54,615 bases of DNA from Acinetobacter terrestris (GTDB lineage: Bacteria > Pseudomonadota > Gammaproteobacteria > Pseudomonadales > Moraxellaceae), in NCBI RefSeq assembly GCF_004331155.1, contig NZ_SJNZ01000024.1, positions 1 to 54,615 of the forward strand, written 5' to 3'. The notes beneath the pieces were generated by a model. It was given only the letters and a program-made list of their open reading frames with translations, did not search any database and was not told the origin of the DNA. Below are positions 26,871-36,919 of the stretch, piece after piece (positions within the stretch are counted from its first letter, which is position 1; each line of letters opens with the position of its first letter). Both the position numbers and the translations under genes were made by a program.

Positions 26871-27779
26871 ATGCAATCGCTTTGGTTGATTATCCAGCTT
26901 CTTCTCTGTTTATTCCTTGGATTCGTTCTTGCACGTAAACTTCCTCGGTGGCTAGAAAATTTAGCGTTTAAAATTCTGCCCTATTTTACTTATATTCTAC
27001 TGATAGCCATCGCGATTGAATTCTCTCAAACACTACACAGCATAAGCAGTCCGCTGCAAATTTTATCTCATGCACTGACCCTCTCAATTGCAACATCAGT
27101 TGGTGCTTTTCTCTGCTGTTATATCCTGTTTAAAAGTATTGGCTATCAACCAACGCAAGGTAAAGTATCCGCAGAGTTATTGGTTAAATCACTGCTCAAC
27201 ATTAGTTATGCCTTTATTGCACTCGCATTCGGGTATGGACTTGCTGAACTATTTAATCATTTTGAATATAGCCTGCATATGAGTACATGGAATCTACTGC
27301 TGATTTTCATGTTCTTGATTGGTTTGGATTTAGCATACTCCCCACTCGACCGTTCATGGCTGAACTGGAAAATCATGCTTGTACCGATCGGCTGTATTGT
27401 CGGTTCATTAGCCGGTGCATTTTTTACCGCAGCAATTGTGAAAGACATTAGTCTCAAAGACCTGATTATGCTGTCTCAAGGTTATGGTTTTTATTCTATG
27501 ACAGGCATTGTGGTGACTGAACTTAAAAATGCCGAGCTTGGCAGCATTGCACTAATGAATGATTTATTCAGAGAAATCATTGCAATTCTTTTGATGTATA
27601 GCATTGGTTGGCGCTACCCTCGCTCTGCCATTTCATCCGCTGCCGCAACAGCAATGGATGTTACCCTACCTATGGTCAAACAAGCCTGTGGCAATGAGTT
27701 TATTCCACACGCCATGGTCAGTGGCTTTATTCTTTCTGTGCTTGCACCGATTATGGTGAGTGTACTTGCAGCGATTTGA
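26871..27779 (+). CDS. lysO: LysO-like lysine exporter (YbjE family)
   Basis: A 302-residue inner-membrane protein with about eight helices. The C-terminal half has the family's diagnostic features: GYGFYSMTGIVVTEL, NDLFREIIAILLM, and TAMDVTLPMVKQACG followed by HAMVSGFILSVLAP. E. coli LysO (299 residues) exports L-lysine. The frame could begin at GTG 26844, but that codon lies in a terminator hairpin; ATG 26871 gives the family length. Neither has a strong ribosome site. Substrate assignment is by family. Confidence 0.8.
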   Translation: MQSLWLIIQLLLCLFLGFVLARKLPRWLENLAFKILPYFTYILLIAIAIEFSQTLHSISSPLQILSHALTLSIATSVGAFLCCYILFKSIGYQPTQGKVSAELLVKSLLNISYAFIALAFGYGLAELFNHFEYSLHMSTWNLLLIFMFLIGLDLAYSPLDRSWLNWKIMLVPIGCIVGSLAGAFFTAAIVKDISLKDLIMLSQGYGFYSMTGIVVTELKNAELGSIALMNDLFREIIAILLMYSIGWRYPRSAISSAAATAMDVTLPMVKQACGNEFIPHAMVSGFILSVLAPIMVSVLAAI

Positions 27780-27944
27780 TTTTTTATTTCCCCTTTCTCT
27801 AACTCTTACTTGTGCTTCGTTTAAAGCAGGGATAGAGAACTTGCGCAGGGATAGAGAACTTTATTTTCTTTCAAAGAATGGCATAAAGTCGTCTCCCTCT
27901 GGAAGAGGATTTAGATGAGGGAAATAATATTTAGACTTGTAATT
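27780..27944. repeat. degenerate repeat region
   Basis: Contains the direct repeat GCAGGGATAGAGAACTT (near 27823 and 27843, separated by 3 bases) and a stretch CTCCCTCTGGAAGAGG...GATGAGGG that resembles the inside of the MITE-like elements at 8663 and 14123 but without their ends. Probably decayed intergenic repeat DNA. Confidence 0.4.
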
Positions 27945-28151
27945 TTAAAAATTCAAATCTATTCCCTTTACCAAATCCCCCACAACGTCAAGCACATCCA
28001 AAGCAATTTCAGCCACCTCAAAACCTGAACTCCAGTCTGCTGAACTCGCTTGATTCTGCTGCTCTTCTTGCTGCACAAGCTTTTCTACAGGTTGAATCCT
28101 CTGTGAAGATTCATTTTTTGACGATAAAGCAAGATCATCAGGTTCAGTCAT
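27945..28151 (-). CDS. hypothetical acidic small protein, 68 residues
   Basis: Unrecognised. The N-terminal 40 residues are polar, Gln/Glu/Ser-rich and probably disordered (VEKLVQQEEQQNQASSAD). The C-terminus is an amphipathic helix (FEVAEIALDVLDVVGDLVKG). No signal peptide and no Cys. AGAG precedes the ATG at 28151. It lies after pyrF in the same direction but beyond the pyrF terminator, so it should have its own promoter. The helix could bind a partner protein or membrane, which is inference. Confidence 0.5.
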   Translation of the reverse strand: MTEPDDLALSSKNESSQRIQPVEKLVQQEEQQNQASSADWSSGFEVAEIALDVLDVVGDLVKGIDLNF

Positions 28152-28191
28152 TGAATTGCTCTTTTGAAATTAATCTTGTTCTTAATGTATT

Positions 28192-28220
28192 AAAAAAGCC
28201 TTTCATCAGAAAGGCTTTTT
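28192..28220 (-). terminator. pyrF terminator
   Basis: AAAAAGCCTTTC pairs with GAAAGGCTTTTT around ATCA. T-run on the minus strand, about 30 bases after the pyrF stop. Confidence 0.75.
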
Positions 28221-28248
28221 ATAGATATTCGACAAAATGCGAATCAGA

Positions 28249-28929
28249 TTAAATGGTCGCCAAAATATCACGCAAGGTTTGACTTGGGTTTTCTGATTGA
28301 GTAATCGGACGACCAATCACCAAATGCGTTGAACCATCAAGCATCGCTTGCTTTGGTGTCACAATACGTTTTTGATCATCTGCATTAGAACCCGCTGGGC
28401 GAATACCTGGAGTGACTAAAGCGAAATCTTGACCCAATGTTTCACGAAGCATTTTGGCTTCTTGAGCAGAACAGACGACACCGTCCAGACCACTGTCTTG
28501 AGTGAGCTTAGCAAGGCGTTTTACTTGTTCAAATGGTTCAATATCCAAACCGATATCTTTTAAGTCCTCACGACCCATTGAAGTCAACACAGTCACAGCA
28601 ATCAGTTGAGTGTTGTAATTGCCTGCTTTTAAGCGCTCCACACAGGTTTCCATCATCTTACGACCACCTGATGCATGCACATTCACCATCCATACACCCA
28701 AATCAGCTGCTGCACATACGGCTTGCGCTGTCGTATTTGGAATATCATGGAATTTTAAATCCAGAAAAACCTCAAAGCCTTTGTCGTGCAGTGCCTTAAC
28801 CACACTTGGACCTTCATGGGTAAATAACTCTTTACCAACTTTTACCCGACATAAAGCAGGGTCTAATTGCTCTGCAATGGTTAACGCGTCATATTGGCTT
28901 TTAGCATCCAGTGCAACAATGATACTCAA
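28249..28929 (-). CDS. pyrF: orotidine 5'-phosphate decarboxylase
   Basis: A 226-residue TIM-barrel enzyme that makes UMP, the last step of de novo pyrimidine synthesis. The catalytic array is visible as [10 protein letters not shown] (Asp57, Lys59, Asp62). The substrate Asp is in VALDAKS at residue 8, and the phosphate-site block [10 protein letters not shown] is near the C-terminus. It follows lapA but a hairpin terminator at 28958-28980 separates them, so some read-through or its own promoter is needed. Confidence 0.94.
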   Translation of the reverse strand: MSIIVALDAKSQYDALTIAEQLDPALCRVKVGKELFTHEGPSVVKALHDKGFEVFLDLKFHDIPNTTAQAVCAAADLGVWMVNVHASGGRKMMETCVERLKAGNYNTQLIAVTVLTSMGREDLKDIGLDIEPFEQVKRLAKLTQDSGLDGVVCSAQEAKMLRETLGQDFALVTPGIRPAGSNADDQKRIVTPKQAMLDGSTHLVIGRPITQSENPSQTLRDILATI

Positions 28930-28957
28930 GAGAATTTACCTTCGGTCAGACAAAAAG

Positions 28958-28980
28958 AAAGCCCATTATAATGGGCTTTT
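28958..28980 (-). terminator. terminator overlapping the end of lapA
   Basis: AAAGCCCAT pairs with ATGGGCTTT around TATA, with a T-run on the minus strand. The lapA stop (28966-28968) sits in the loop region, so the last codons of lapA form the first arm. Confidence 0.7.
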
Positions 28981-29325
28981 ATTTTCGTTGGTAATATCTA
29001 ATACAGTTTTTTCATGCCTAGTATGAGCTGCAGCTTCAGCAGCAGCCATTTGGGCAGTCTGAATTTGCTCTTTCCGGAGATATTCAATGTCTTTACGCAG
29101 TCGTTTAATTTCCCAGTTATTTTGAAATACCCGAAAAATTTGCACACCCAACAATAAACCCAACACCACACCCAAAGCTAAAGTAAGTAATAACAATAAG
29201 CCCAAACGCATAGCAGGAACTTGAGTAAATAGCAGATCTACGCTTAACTCAGTGCCATTTTGTAAAACTAAAGCCAGTGAATAGCCAAACAGCACAATGA
29301 GCAAAGCTACCAATACGTAACGCAT
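28966..29325 (-). CDS. lapA: LapA-domain membrane protein
   Basis: A 119-residue protein of the LapA (YciS, DUF1049) family. Two membrane helices (about 2-20 and 41-63) enclose a short polar segment with NGTELSVDLLFTQVP. A cytoplasmic coiled coil follows (EIKRLRKDIEYLRKEQ) with a polar tail. In E. coli LapA works with LapB in controlling lipopolysaccharide assembly. AGGGG lies before the ATG. Only 21 bases separate it from ihfB, so the two form an operon. lapB is not adjacent. Confidence 0.8.
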   Translation of the reverse strand: MRYVLVALLIVLFGYSLALVLQNGTELSVDLLFTQVPAMRLGLLLLLTLALGVVLGLLLGVQIFRVFQNNWEIKRLRKDIEYLRKEQIQTAQMAAAEAAAHTRHEKTVLDITNENKSPL

Positions 29326-29346
29326 AAATACCCCTTTTGGAATTTA

Positions 29347-29649
29347 TTACTGTGCAGAATCGTTTACTGCATCACGCAACGCCTTACCAGGTTTAAAGTG
29401 TGGAACTGCTTTTGCAGCCACTTCAACAGACTTTCCTGTTTTAGGATTACGCCCCACACGTGGATCACGGTGATGCAAAGCAAAACTGCCAAAACCACGA
29501 ATTTCAATACGATTATCAGATGATAAAGCAGCTATCATTTGATCAATCATAATTTTAACAGCTTCTTCGACCAAAGGCTCTGCTAAGTGTGGATTTTTAA
29601 TGGAAATTCGCTCTATTAAGTCAGACTTATTCAACGCTTCCGTAGTCAT
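29347..29649 (-). CDS. ihfB: integration host factor, beta subunit
   Basis: A 100-residue HU/IHF-fold protein. The DNA-intercalating Pro is in the arm motif [10 protein letters not shown], preceded by [17 protein letters not shown] beta pairs with IhfA to bend DNA sharply at specific sites. AGAGG lies 8 bases before ATG 29649. Its place after rpsA and before lapA is the usual gammaproteobacterial order; a hairpin at 29713-29750 separates it from rpsA. Confidence 0.94.
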   Translation of the reverse strand: MTTEALNKSDLIERISIKNPHLAEPLVEEAVKIMIDQMIAALSSDNRIEIRGFGSFALHHRDPRVGRNPKTGKSVEVAAKAVPHFKPGKALRDAVNDSAQ

Positions 29650-29712
29650 CTGCGACCTCTTTAATTATCAAGCTACTTTGTAGATGATCCGATAATAACG
29701 TGTTTAAATACA

Positions 29713-29750
29713 AAACGGTAGCGCAATAAGTTAATACTACGCTACCGTTT
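29713..29750 (-). terminator. hairpin between rpsA and ihfB
   Basis: A perfect 11 bp stem, AAACGGTAGCG (29713-29723) and CGCTACCGTTT (29740-29750), with a 16-base loop. A T-run is weak, so it may be a partial terminator or an mRNA-protecting stem. Confidence 0.55.
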
Positions 29751-29809
29751 ACAGTATTTGTGTAAAAAGTATTAGTTAATTTACATTAACAATACATTTT
29801 AACGCCTAC

Positions 29810-31486
29810 TTAGTTACCCATTTGAGCTTTGATCAAATCACCAATAGTCTTAGGACCATTTTCTGTAGAAGTTGTTGCTGTTTTCAAGTTAGCAACTGCT
29901 TCTTTCTCTTCAGCTTCGTCTTTTGCTTTGATAGACAAGTTGATAGAGCGTGATTTACGGTCTACGTTGATGATTTTAGCTTCAACTTCTTGACCAACTT
30001 CCAAGAATTTAGTTGCATCTTCAACGCGATCGCGGTTGATTTCAGAAGCTTTAAGAGACGCTTCAACTTCGTCAGCTAACTTAACAGTTGCGCCTTTAGC
30101 ATCAACAGCAGTCACAGTACCTTTAACCAAAGCACCGCGTTCGTTAGTTGCCAAGTAATCATTGAACGGATCGTTGTTCATTTGTTTGATACCAAGGCTG
30201 ATACGGTTGCCTTCAGCATCTACAGACAAGATAACAGCTTCTACAGTGTCACCTTTCTTGTAACGACGGATAGCTTCTTCGCCTTGTTCGTTCCAAGAAA
30301 TGTCAGATAAATGAACTAGACCATCGATACCGCCTGGTAAACCGATGAAGATACCAAAGTCAGTGATAGATTTGATCGTACCAGAAACTTTTTCGCCTTT
30401 GTCGTGGTCTTTAGCAAACTCTTCCCATGGGTTAGCACGAGTTTGTTTGATACCAAGAGAAATACGACGACGTTCTTCATCAACTTCAAGAACCATAACA
30501 TCAACTTCGTCACCAATCTGAACAACTTTAGATGGGTGGATGTTTTTGTTAGTGTGATCCATTTCTGAAACGTGTACTAAACCTTCAACGCCTTCAGCGA
30601 TTTCAGCGAAACAACCGTAATCAGTAAGGTTAGTTACGCGAGCTTTAACGATTGAACCTTTAGGGTAACGGTTCATGATCGCTAACCATGGATCTTCGCC
30701 TAATTGTTTAAGGCCTAAAGATACGCGGTTACGTTCACGGTCAAATTTAAGTACTTTAACAGTAACTTCTTGACCAACTTCAACAACTTCTGAAGGATGC
30801 TTGATGCGTTTCCAAGCCATGTCAGTAATGTGAAGAAGACCATCGATACCGCCAAGGTCAACAAATGCGCCGTAATCAGTGAGGTTCTTGATAGTACCTG
30901 TAACTGTTTGACCTTCTTCAAGCTGAGCAAGAAGCGCTTCACGGTCAGCTGAAGATTCAGCTTCCATAACTGCACGACGTGAAACAACAACGTTGTTACG
31001 TTTAGCGTCAAGTTTGATTACTTTGAATTCTAACTCTTTGCCTTCTAGGTGAGTAGTATCACGAATAGGACGAGTATCAACTAAAGAACCTGGAAGGAAC
31101 GCACGAACTGGACCGATGTCAACAGTGAAACCGCCTTTAACCTTACCAGAGATAACACCAGTAACGATTTCGCCGTCTTCAAAGATTTTTTCAAGTTTAG
31201 TCCAAGTTTCAGCGCGTTTTGCTTTTTCGCGTGAAAGAACTGTTTGACCCATACCGTTGTCAAGAGCTTCAACAACAACATCAACAGTATCACCAACTTG
31301 AACTTCAAGTTCACGTTGGTCATTTAAGAATTCAGCGCGGTCAACAATACCTTCTGATTTAAGGCCAGTGTCAACTGTTACCCAGTCAGAGTCGATGCTT
31401 ACAACAACGCCTTGGATGACAGCACCCTTTTCAACGTTGAAATTTAATTCGCTTTCTTCAAAGAGGGCTGCAAAAGATTCGGTCAT
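29810..31486 (-). CDS. rpsA: 30S ribosomal protein S1
   Basis: A 558-residue protein with six S1 (OB-fold) RNA-binding repeats, the standard gammaproteobacterial form. The N-terminus [16 protein letters not shown] anchors to S2, and later repeats show the pattern [21 protein letters not shown]1 carries mRNA to the 30S subunit. The frame is open 13 codons upstream, but ATG 31486 with AGG upstream fits the family. The leader (31487-31594) can form a CTTG/CAAG hairpin, compatible with the known feedback by S1 on its own mRNA in other bacteria. Confidence 0.96.
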   Translation of the reverse strand: MTESFAALFEESELNFNVEKGAVIQGVVVSIDSDWVTVDTGLKSEGIVDRAEFLNDQRELEVQVGDTVDVVVEALDNGMGQTVLSREKAKRAETWTKLEKIFEDGEIVTGVISGKVKGGFTVDIGPVRAFLPGSLVDTRPIRDTTHLEGKELEFKVIKLDAKRNNVVVSRRAVMEAESSADREALLAQLEEGQTVTGTIKNLTDYGAFVDLGGIDGLLHITDMAWKRIKHPSEVVEVGQEVTVKVLKFDRERNRVSLGLKQLGEDPWLAIMNRYPKGSIVKARVTNLTDYGCFAEIAEGVEGLVHVSEMDHTNKNIHPSKVVQIGDEVDVMVLEVDEERRRISLGIKQTRANPWEEFAKDHDKGEKVSGTIKSITDFGIFIGLPGGIDGLVHLSDISWNEQGEEAIRRYKKGDTVEAVILSVDAEGNRISLGIKQMNNDPFNDYLATNERGALVKGTVTAVDAKGATVKLADEVEASLKASEINRDRVEDATKFLEVGQEVEAKIINVDRKSRSINLSIKAKDEAEEKEAVANLKTATTSTENGPKTIGDLIKAQMGN

Positions 31487-31594
31487 GATATACCTGATAA
31501 AGTTCAGCGGTCTTGGATCAGACAAGGCCGGTTTAATAAAGCTTCCACATAGTCCGTAATAAACTGATCTAGCTATGCTTTGGCTGAAAATTCG

Positions 31595-32278
31595 TTAATT
31601 GGCTAATTGCTTTTCGACAAAATTGGTCATCAACTGGAATACTTCATCGATGCCCAATTCTGAACTATCAATGATATATGCATCTGCTGCCGGCTTGAGT
31701 GGAGCGACTGTGCGCTCCATGTCTCGTTTGTCTCGAGCTTGTATATTAGCTAAAATGTCGCTTATTTTAACATCTAGCCCCATACCCTGCAACTGCTTTA
31801 CACGTCGCGCCGCTCGGGATTCAGCCGAAGCAGTCAGATAAATCTTGGCTTGAGCCTCTGGAAAAATAGAAGTGGCCATATCACGACCATCTGCAACCAA
31901 GCCCGGCTCTTGTGCAAAAGCACGTTGACGCGCTAATAATGCGGCTCTAAGTTCAGGAATTGCAGCAACTTTTGAAGCAAACTCACCCACACGTTCAGTA
32001 CGGATCGTTTGACTCACATCTTCACCGTCCAGTTGAACCTGAGTTCCGGCTTCAGTTGTAACAAATTTTATGTCTAAATTTGTTGCAATTTTAATGCACT
32101 GCTCAAGTGCTGAATCTAGGCAATCCAGCAAGTCTTTTTGATGTAATGACAGCCCCAGCAAACGATATAAAGCACCAGAATCCAGTAAATGAAATTGATA
32201 GTGCGCTGCCAGTTTAGCCGCAAGTGTGCCCTTTCCAGAACCGCTTGGACCATCGATAGTAATAATTTGAACTGTCAT
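31595..32278 (-). CDS. cmk: cytidylate kinase
   Basis: A 227-residue nucleoside monophosphate kinase. The P-loop is GPSGSGKGT (residues 10-18), the NMP-binding region is LLDSGALYR, and the later [11 protein letters not shown] and [11 protein letters not shown] supply nucleotide and lid contacts. It phosphorylates CMP and dCMP. The cmk-rpsA-ihfB order is conserved in gammaproteobacteria. Confidence 0.94.
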   Translation of the reverse strand: MTVQIITIDGPSGSGKGTLAAKLAAHYQFHLLDSGALYRLLGLSLHQKDLLDCLDSALEQCIKIATNLDIKFVTTEAGTQVQLDGEDVSQTIRTERVGEFASKVAAIPELRAALLARQRAFAQEPGLVADGRDMATSIFPEAQAKIYLTASAESRAARRVKQLQGMGLDVKISDILANIQARDKRDMERTVAPLKPAADAYIIDSSELGIDEVFQLMTNFVEKQLAN

Positions 32279-32295
32279 TAATTTTCCACTTTACC

Positions 32296-32727
32296 CTATA
32301 CAGTTTTAGCTAATTTCGAAAAACCTAGTTTAATCGCAGATTTAAGCTGTGCAAGAATTAATTTACTTACAAAAGGTGCTCGCGCCTGCAATTCAATGGT
32401 GTAGGTCACTAAAGTTTTGTCAGCATCTTTTGCTTCAAACTCGATAATCCCTAAATGATGTTTCACTAAAGGATTTTTAATAATCTGATATTCGATACGC
32501 TCATTAGGTTCCAGTAAAGTAATTTGTTCCTGCAGCGGTTTGATTGGGCCAAAACCCATACGGCGTACTGAGCCAATACCATCTGGACGTTCAGGATCTG
32601 CAGAGTCTTTAATTCGTTCTACCTGAATGGGTGCAAAAGCAATATTATAAGTTGAGTGTTTTGATAACAAATCAAAAACCTGATCGATGGGTGCGTTAAA
32701 TTCTTTTTTTACTTGAATGGAATTCAT
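32296..32727 (-). CDS. SRPBCC-family protein
   Basis: A 143-residue START-like fold protein. The opening IQVKKEFNAPIDQVFDLLS is the classical first strand and helix, followed by beta strands with GPIKPLQEQITLLEPNERIEY and a long C-terminal helix (KLILAQLKSAIKLGFSKLAK). The fold forms a deep pocket for lipids or other hydrophobic ligands. No catalytic residues are evident and the ligand is unknown. AGGA lies 8 bases before ATG. It is 17 bases before cmk and may be co-transcribed. Confidence 0.75.
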   Translation of the reverse strand: MNSIQVKKEFNAPIDQVFDLLSKHSTYNIAFAPIQVERIKDSADPERPDGIGSVRRMGFGPIKPLQEQITLLEPNERIEYQIIKNPLVKHHLGIIEFEAKDADKTLVTYTIELQARAPFVSKLILAQLKSAIKLGFSKLAKTV

Positions 32728-32786
32728 GACTTATCCTAAATTTTAATTGACAATGCTTATTGTCATTTTATTTTACATGATTTGAA

Positions 32787-33308
32787 TTAATGATTCTGAC
32801 CATTTAAAGACTTTTCTTGTAATCTCTGCAGCCGTTTTTGCTCACGCCGCATCTTAAAAAAATCACTGAGTTGTTTAGAACATTGTTCATTCAAACATCC
32901 AGCCTCAATATCAAACTGATGATTATAATACCCTGTTTCAAATAACTTTCTTGCACTGATCAAGGAACCTGCTTTGGGCTCGGTTGCACCAAACACCACT
33001 TTGGATACACGTGCATGAATCAAAGCCCCGACACACATGGTACAAGGCTCTAAAGTCACATAAAGGACTGAATCTTCAGGAAGCCGGTAATTATTAAGAT
33101 TTGCACAAGCCTGACGCAATGCTTGCACTTCCGCATGTGCGGTCGGATCATTCAAAGAAATTGGCGCATTGTATCCGGCGCCAATAATTTGATTTTGACT
33201 GACAATAATCGCACCGACCGGAATTTCCTGTTTCGATGCTGCAATGGCAGCTTGCTCATAAGCAAACTGCATCCAGTATTCATCCGTCAATTGTGTTGCA
33301 TCAGTCAT
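32787..33308 (-). CDS. tadA: tRNA-specific adenosine deaminase
   Basis: A 173-residue zinc deaminase. Zinc and catalytic residues are His58 and Glu60 in HAEVQA and Cys89, Cys92 in PCTMC. TadA converts A34 to inosine in tRNA-Arg(ACG). ATG 33308 lies only 2 bases after the stop of the preceding hydratase gene, so translation is probably coupled. The C-terminus is basic (KMRREQKRLQRLQEK), fitting RNA binding. Confidence 0.93.
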   Translation of the reverse strand: MTDATQLTDEYWMQFAYEQAAIAASKQEIPVGAIIVSQNQIIGAGYNAPISLNDPTAHAEVQALRQACANLNNYRLPEDSVLYVTLEPCTMCVGALIHARVSKVVFGATEPKAGSLISARKLFETGYYNHQFDIEAGCLNEQCSKQLSDFFKMRREQKRLQRLQEKSLNGQNH

Positions 33309-33310
33309 TC

Positions 33311-34435
33311 TTAACCGATCACACCATAGTGTTTCAACAGATTATTCCAGCTTTCATTTTTGGTCACAGGAGGATAATCCGACAAAATTGCTTTGAGTGA
33401 AAAATCCGTACCTTTCGTCCATTCTGGAGACAGGTCTTTATCCACCAAGCGTGCCCGGACACCTTCTACAAAATCTGAATGACGAATCTTCCAGTCTGAA
33501 ATTTGAGTTTCAAGCTCAAACACTTCATTCCAGGAATGAACCTGCTTGCCCCATTGCCACAATAACCAGGTTAAAGCAGCGGTTGTAGGCGAACCTTTTT
33601 GCAAGTTTTCACTCGCCTGACGCAGCCAGTCACTGCGTGCATCACTCAAACCAATAATCGATTCATAGTCGTGCTCAAAGTTCACACCACGGCAAACACT
33701 GTGAATCACATCTAATGAGTTTTGCAGCGGACCAGGACCTACAGGGCGGTGCATGCCATTCAGGGTGTCATCAATGGCACGAAAATCACCGGCTGGATAA
33801 TGTCCCCAATCTATATTGATGACTTTTTCCAACACGTTATCACGCTGTGCATCACAAATATGCGTTGCCCAACCAATACCATACGCACCTGCTGCCGTCA
33901 TGATGGAACCGGTTAAGCCTGTAAATAAGCCTATAGCTCCACGATCAGCCAAGAAACGTGTCGCGCCGACATCTGGATATAAACCGATGTTAATTTCAGG
34001 CATCGCCAAACGTGAATAAGGTGTGACCAGTCGAAAAGGTGCAGCCATAAATAAACCTAGACCACCGCCCATCACATAACCTTCACCCCAAACCAATACT
34101 GGTTTAGCATAGTTATGCAGCAATAAATCTAATGCATATTCTTGTTCAAAGAATTTATTTGCTGTCTCCACTTCGTCATTAATCACTAATTGACGAAGTT
34201 TACGAACATCCCCACCTGCACAAAATGCTTTTGGTGTAGTTGAATCTAGCCAAACGGCTTTCACAGCATCATCATGCTGAAAATCCTGGAACACGTCTAA
34301 AAGTGCAGTGACGATGGATTCATCTAAAGCATGCAGAGATTTTGGACGGTTCAGGCGAACAATGCGCCAGCCATTTCCTGCTTCTTCTACAATAAGATCG
34401 GGGTGATAATTTTTTAATTCAGGAGATTGTGTCAT
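33311..34435 (-). CDS. enoyl-CoA hydratase/3-hydroxyisobutyryl-CoA hydrolase-like
   Basis: A 374-residue crotonase-fold enzyme of the HIBCH subgroup. The oxyanion-hole segment is [11 protein letters not shown], the second is [11 protein letters not shown], and the acidic pair lies in [16 protein letters not shown]. Members hydrolyse 3-hydroxyisobutyryl-CoA in valine breakdown or hydrate enoyl-CoAs. No valine genes adjoin. Start ATG 34435 overlaps the ung stop (ATGA), which suggests coupling and beats the upstream extension to 34450. Confidence 0.82.
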   Translation of the reverse strand: MTQSPELKNYHPDLIVEEAGNGWRIVRLNRPKSLHALDESIVTALLDVFQDFQHDDAVKAVWLDSTTPKAFCAGGDVRKLRQLVINDEVETANKFFEQEYALDLLLHNYAKPVLVWGEGYVMGGGLGLFMAAPFRLVTPYSRLAMPEINIGLYPDVGATRFLADRGAIGLFTGLTGSIMTAAGAYGIGWATHICDAQRDNVLEKVINIDWGHYPAGDFRAIDDTLNGMHRPVGPGPLQNSLDVIHSVCRGVNFEHDYESIIGLSDARSDWLRQASENLQKGSPTTAALTWLLWQWGKQVHSWNEVFELETQISDWKIRHSDFVEGVRARLVDKDLSPEWTKGTDFSLKAILSDYPPVTKNESWNNLLKHYGVIG

Positions 34436-35145
34436 GCGTCCAGCTGCCAATTTATCGGCTCAATGCCATTTTGTTTCAGATAATTATTTGCTTTTGAAAA
34501 TACTTTACAGCCAAAAAAACCACCACGGTTTGCTGCCAGTGGCGAAGGATGTGCAGCTTTTAAAATCAGGTGTTTATTCGGATCAATCCGTTGACCTTTA
34601 CGTTGCGCATAGGCACCCCACAGAATAAAAACAATATGCTCACACTGCTCGTTTAACACATCAATAATATGATCGGTAAAATCTTCCCAACCCTGTTTTT
34701 GATGCGAAGTGGGTTGACCTGCTTCAACAGTTAAAACTGCATTCAGCAATAACACACCTTGTTCAGCCCAACGGGTTAAATCACCGTGTTTCGGAATAGG
34801 AATACCAAGATCGGCATTCAACTCATGGAAAACATTACGTAAAGATGGCGGTAATGCAAGCCCCTTTTGCACAGAAAAACTTAAACCATGGGCCTGATTA
34901 GGTCCATGATAAGGATCTTGCCCTAAAATAACCACTTTCACACGGTTTAACGGGGTTTTATTTAGTGCATTAAAAATCAGTGAACTCGGGGGATAGATCA
35001 CTTTATCTGCATTTTTTTCAGCAATCAGAAACTGCCTTAACTCATCCATTTTTGGGCTGAGCAAGAAATCACTCAAAACACCTTTCCAACTTGCATCCAA
35101 CTGGATTTTATCTAGTTGAGCTTGTTGTTGTTCCGTTAAAGACAT
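34432..35145 (-). CDS. ung: uracil-DNA glycosylase
   Basis: A 237-residue family 1 UDG. The catalytic motif is GQDPYHG (75-81, Asp77 as general base), and the second motif [10 protein letters not shown] differs slightly from the usual HPSPLSAHRG. It removes uracil from DNA to start base-excision repair. AGGA lies 8 bases before ATG 35145. It heads a likely operon ung, hydratase, tadA. Confidence 0.94.
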   Translation of the reverse strand: MSLTEQQQAQLDKIQLDASWKGVLSDFLLSPKMDELRQFLIAEKNADKVIYPPSSLIFNALNKTPLNRVKVVILGQDPYHGPNQAHGLSFSVQKGLALPPSLRNVFHELNADLGIPIPKHGDLTRWAEQGVLLLNAVLTVEAGQPTSHQKQGWEDFTDHIIDVLNEQCEHIVFILWGAYAQRKGQRIDPNKHLILKAAHPSPLAANRGGFFGCKVFSKANNYLKQNGIEPINWQLDA

Positions 35146-35195
35146 AATTGCTTCCTAATCCTTTTTTGAAAACCTAGTATGTGACTCAATGATCC

Positions 35196-35792
35196 TTAAA
35201 TCTGTACCTGCAGATCAACACTCGGGTTTTGGAATTTAATTCCTTGTTGTAATTTTTCATACATATCAGGATCTGTCCATTCAGCTTGAACTTGTTCAGA
35301 GAACACAATTTGTTCAAGACTCAGCACACCCATTTGCGTATTTTCGATATCTTCGATAAAGCTTTGTGCATAGCCGGTATCCGTTTCATGCACAATCACC
35401 GAGTAAACTTCTACATCCCCTTCCCCATTTTGGGTTTCGGTTGATGCAAGCACTTGTTGTGCTAAATAGAAGAAAATACGTGAAAATTGTTCCGCAGAAG
35501 GAGAAACAGGTAAAGCTACCCAACGGGCACTAAATTTTTTGCAGGCTTCAATATATTCAGCATCATCATGCTGCCAAAAACAAATGGCATGATCAAAACT
35601 GTCAAAAATATCCTTGATTACGCCCTTCAGCAATCCGAAGTCATACACCATTTGACCATGATCTAGCTTCGAAGCTTTAAGCAATAATTCAACTTTATAA
35701 CTATGGCCATGAATCGAACGCTTACAGCGATCCGATGTGCAATTGCGCACAATATGAGCATTTTCAAACTTAAATAACTTACGAATTAACAT
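35196..35792 (-). CDS. queD: 6-pyruvoyl-tetrahydropterin synthase/QueD-like, long form
   Basis: A 198-residue protein of the PTPS/QueD family. Zinc ligands are ENAH and HGH, and the catalytic Cys lies in CKRSIHGHSY, with one residue more between Cys and HGH than E. coli QueD. The family makes 6-carboxy-tetrahydropterin in the queuosine pathway. It is about 75 residues longer than E. coli QueD, with an acidic C-terminal part (VLSLEQIVFSEQVQAEW) of unknown role. ATG 35792 is preferred over TTG 35810. No other que gene adjoins. Confidence 0.8.
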   Translation of the reverse strand: MLIRKLFKFENAHIVRNCTSDRCKRSIHGHSYKVELLLKASKLDHGQMVYDFGLLKGVIKDIFDSFDHAICFWQHDDAEYIEACKKFSARWVALPVSPSAEQFSRIFFYLAQQVLASTETQNGEGDVEVYSVIVHETDTGYAQSFIEDIENTQMGVLSLEQIVFSEQVQAEWTDPDMYEKLQQGIKFQNPSVDLQVQI

Positions 35793-35950
35793 GTGTGGTG
35801 ATGCAATCAAAAATATGTGAATTGAATTTGATTATAAAGCAAAAGTGAAAGTCTGGGCATTAATTTTACAGTTCAAAGCAATTGGTAAAACATATGCGAC
35901 TTAAACAAGATAATAAGATGGATTATATTTCAGCTTGTTGGTTTATATGA

Positions 35951-36898
35951 TTAAAATGGCGCCATACTGCGATATGCCACATACACTATTTTATCTTTAC
36001 GCACCAAATCACTACTAAACTGACGTTTACGCCCACTTAACAACACTTCAATCTTGGCTTTGAAATAACTGGATTGCACTCCCAGCAAATCATTCACTTC
36101 ATTGCGAATATCAGGGTTAACCTGCGTAAAAGGCTCAATCGCCCAAAGATCATTAATATTGGAAAAATATTCTAAATTTTCTTGGCGTTGCTGCAGAGCT
36201 TGTTGAACTGCGTTGACATCCAACTTGGGATCAAGACTCGCAAGCAGCATTGCGGATGCTGTATTCACATTAACTTTACTTTCTAATGTAGGTGCTGCAC
36301 TGACATAATCTGCAATTTGCAGATATTTTTGACCTTCAAAGCCACGGATCAGTTTCAGTTCCTCAACATTATGAAATTTACTGTTTGGCGCTAAATAACC
36401 TTGTGGCAAGCCTTGATAGTAGCTTGCCTCCGCGCCCATCGCACCAATGGTTTCATCATCAGCATCTTGCCAATCAATCACTGCTTCACTCAATTTTTCA
36501 GGCAACCCGACACGTAGCAACAGTTTTTCAAACCAGGCTTTCGCTTGAGGATTCGCTGTGCCGTCAGCATTAACTAAACTATTTAAATTAAATTTACTTG
36601 ATTCATCCTGCAAAGCCCCCGATACAAAACCATCTTCTACCGGAAAAGCTGGCATCGGTTTGGCCCAATTTTCTTGCAGATGATCGATATCACCTGCATT
36701 TTCAGCATCATCCACCAAAAGCTCTGAAAAAAAGGCTTCTGCGCTTTTGGCATACAATAACGATTGATTTTGACGCATCAAATATGCCGTATTCTCAGCA
36801 GTATTGGCCTGACGTTTGGCAATTGTCGCAGCAAGAATCGTTGCTAATGCGACCATCACCAAGATCGTAATTAAGGCAATACCCTGTTGCTGCTTCAT
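35951..36898 (-). CDS. gspK: type II secretion minor pseudopilin GspK
   Basis: A 315-residue pseudopilin with a short 6-residue leader (MKQQQG) before IALITILVMVALATILAA. It lacks Glu at position 5 of the mature chain, as is typical of GspK, which sits at the tip of the pseudopilus. The large C-terminal domain includes the DWQDADDE metal-loop region and a helix-hairpin-helix-like VNVNTASAMLLASL. It forms the tip complex with GspI and GspJ. Last gene of the H-I-J-K group; no terminator is evident. Confidence 0.88.
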   Translation of the reverse strand: MKQQQGIALITILVMVALATILAATIAKRQANTAENTAYLMRQNQSLLYAKSAEAFFSELLVDDAENAGDIDHLQENWAKPMPAFPVEDGFVSGALQDESSKFNLNSLVNADGTANPQAKAWFEKLLLRVGLPEKLSEAVIDWQDADDETIGAMGAEASYYQGLPQGYLAPNSKFHNVEELKLIRGFEGQKYLQIADYVSAAPTLESKVNVNTASAMLLASLDPKLDVNAVQQALQQRQENLEYFSNINDLWAIEPFTQVNPDIRNEVNDLLGVQSSYFKAKIEVLLSGRKRQFSSDLVRKDKIVYVAYRSMAPF

Positions 36899-36919
36899 GC
36901 TTAATCTCTTTAGATTTGG

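Noticed and set aside
30316..31323. Leu/Val-rich minus-strand frames inside rpsA
   Set aside because: Frame-shifted shadows of S1; the composition reflects the codon pattern of rpsA.
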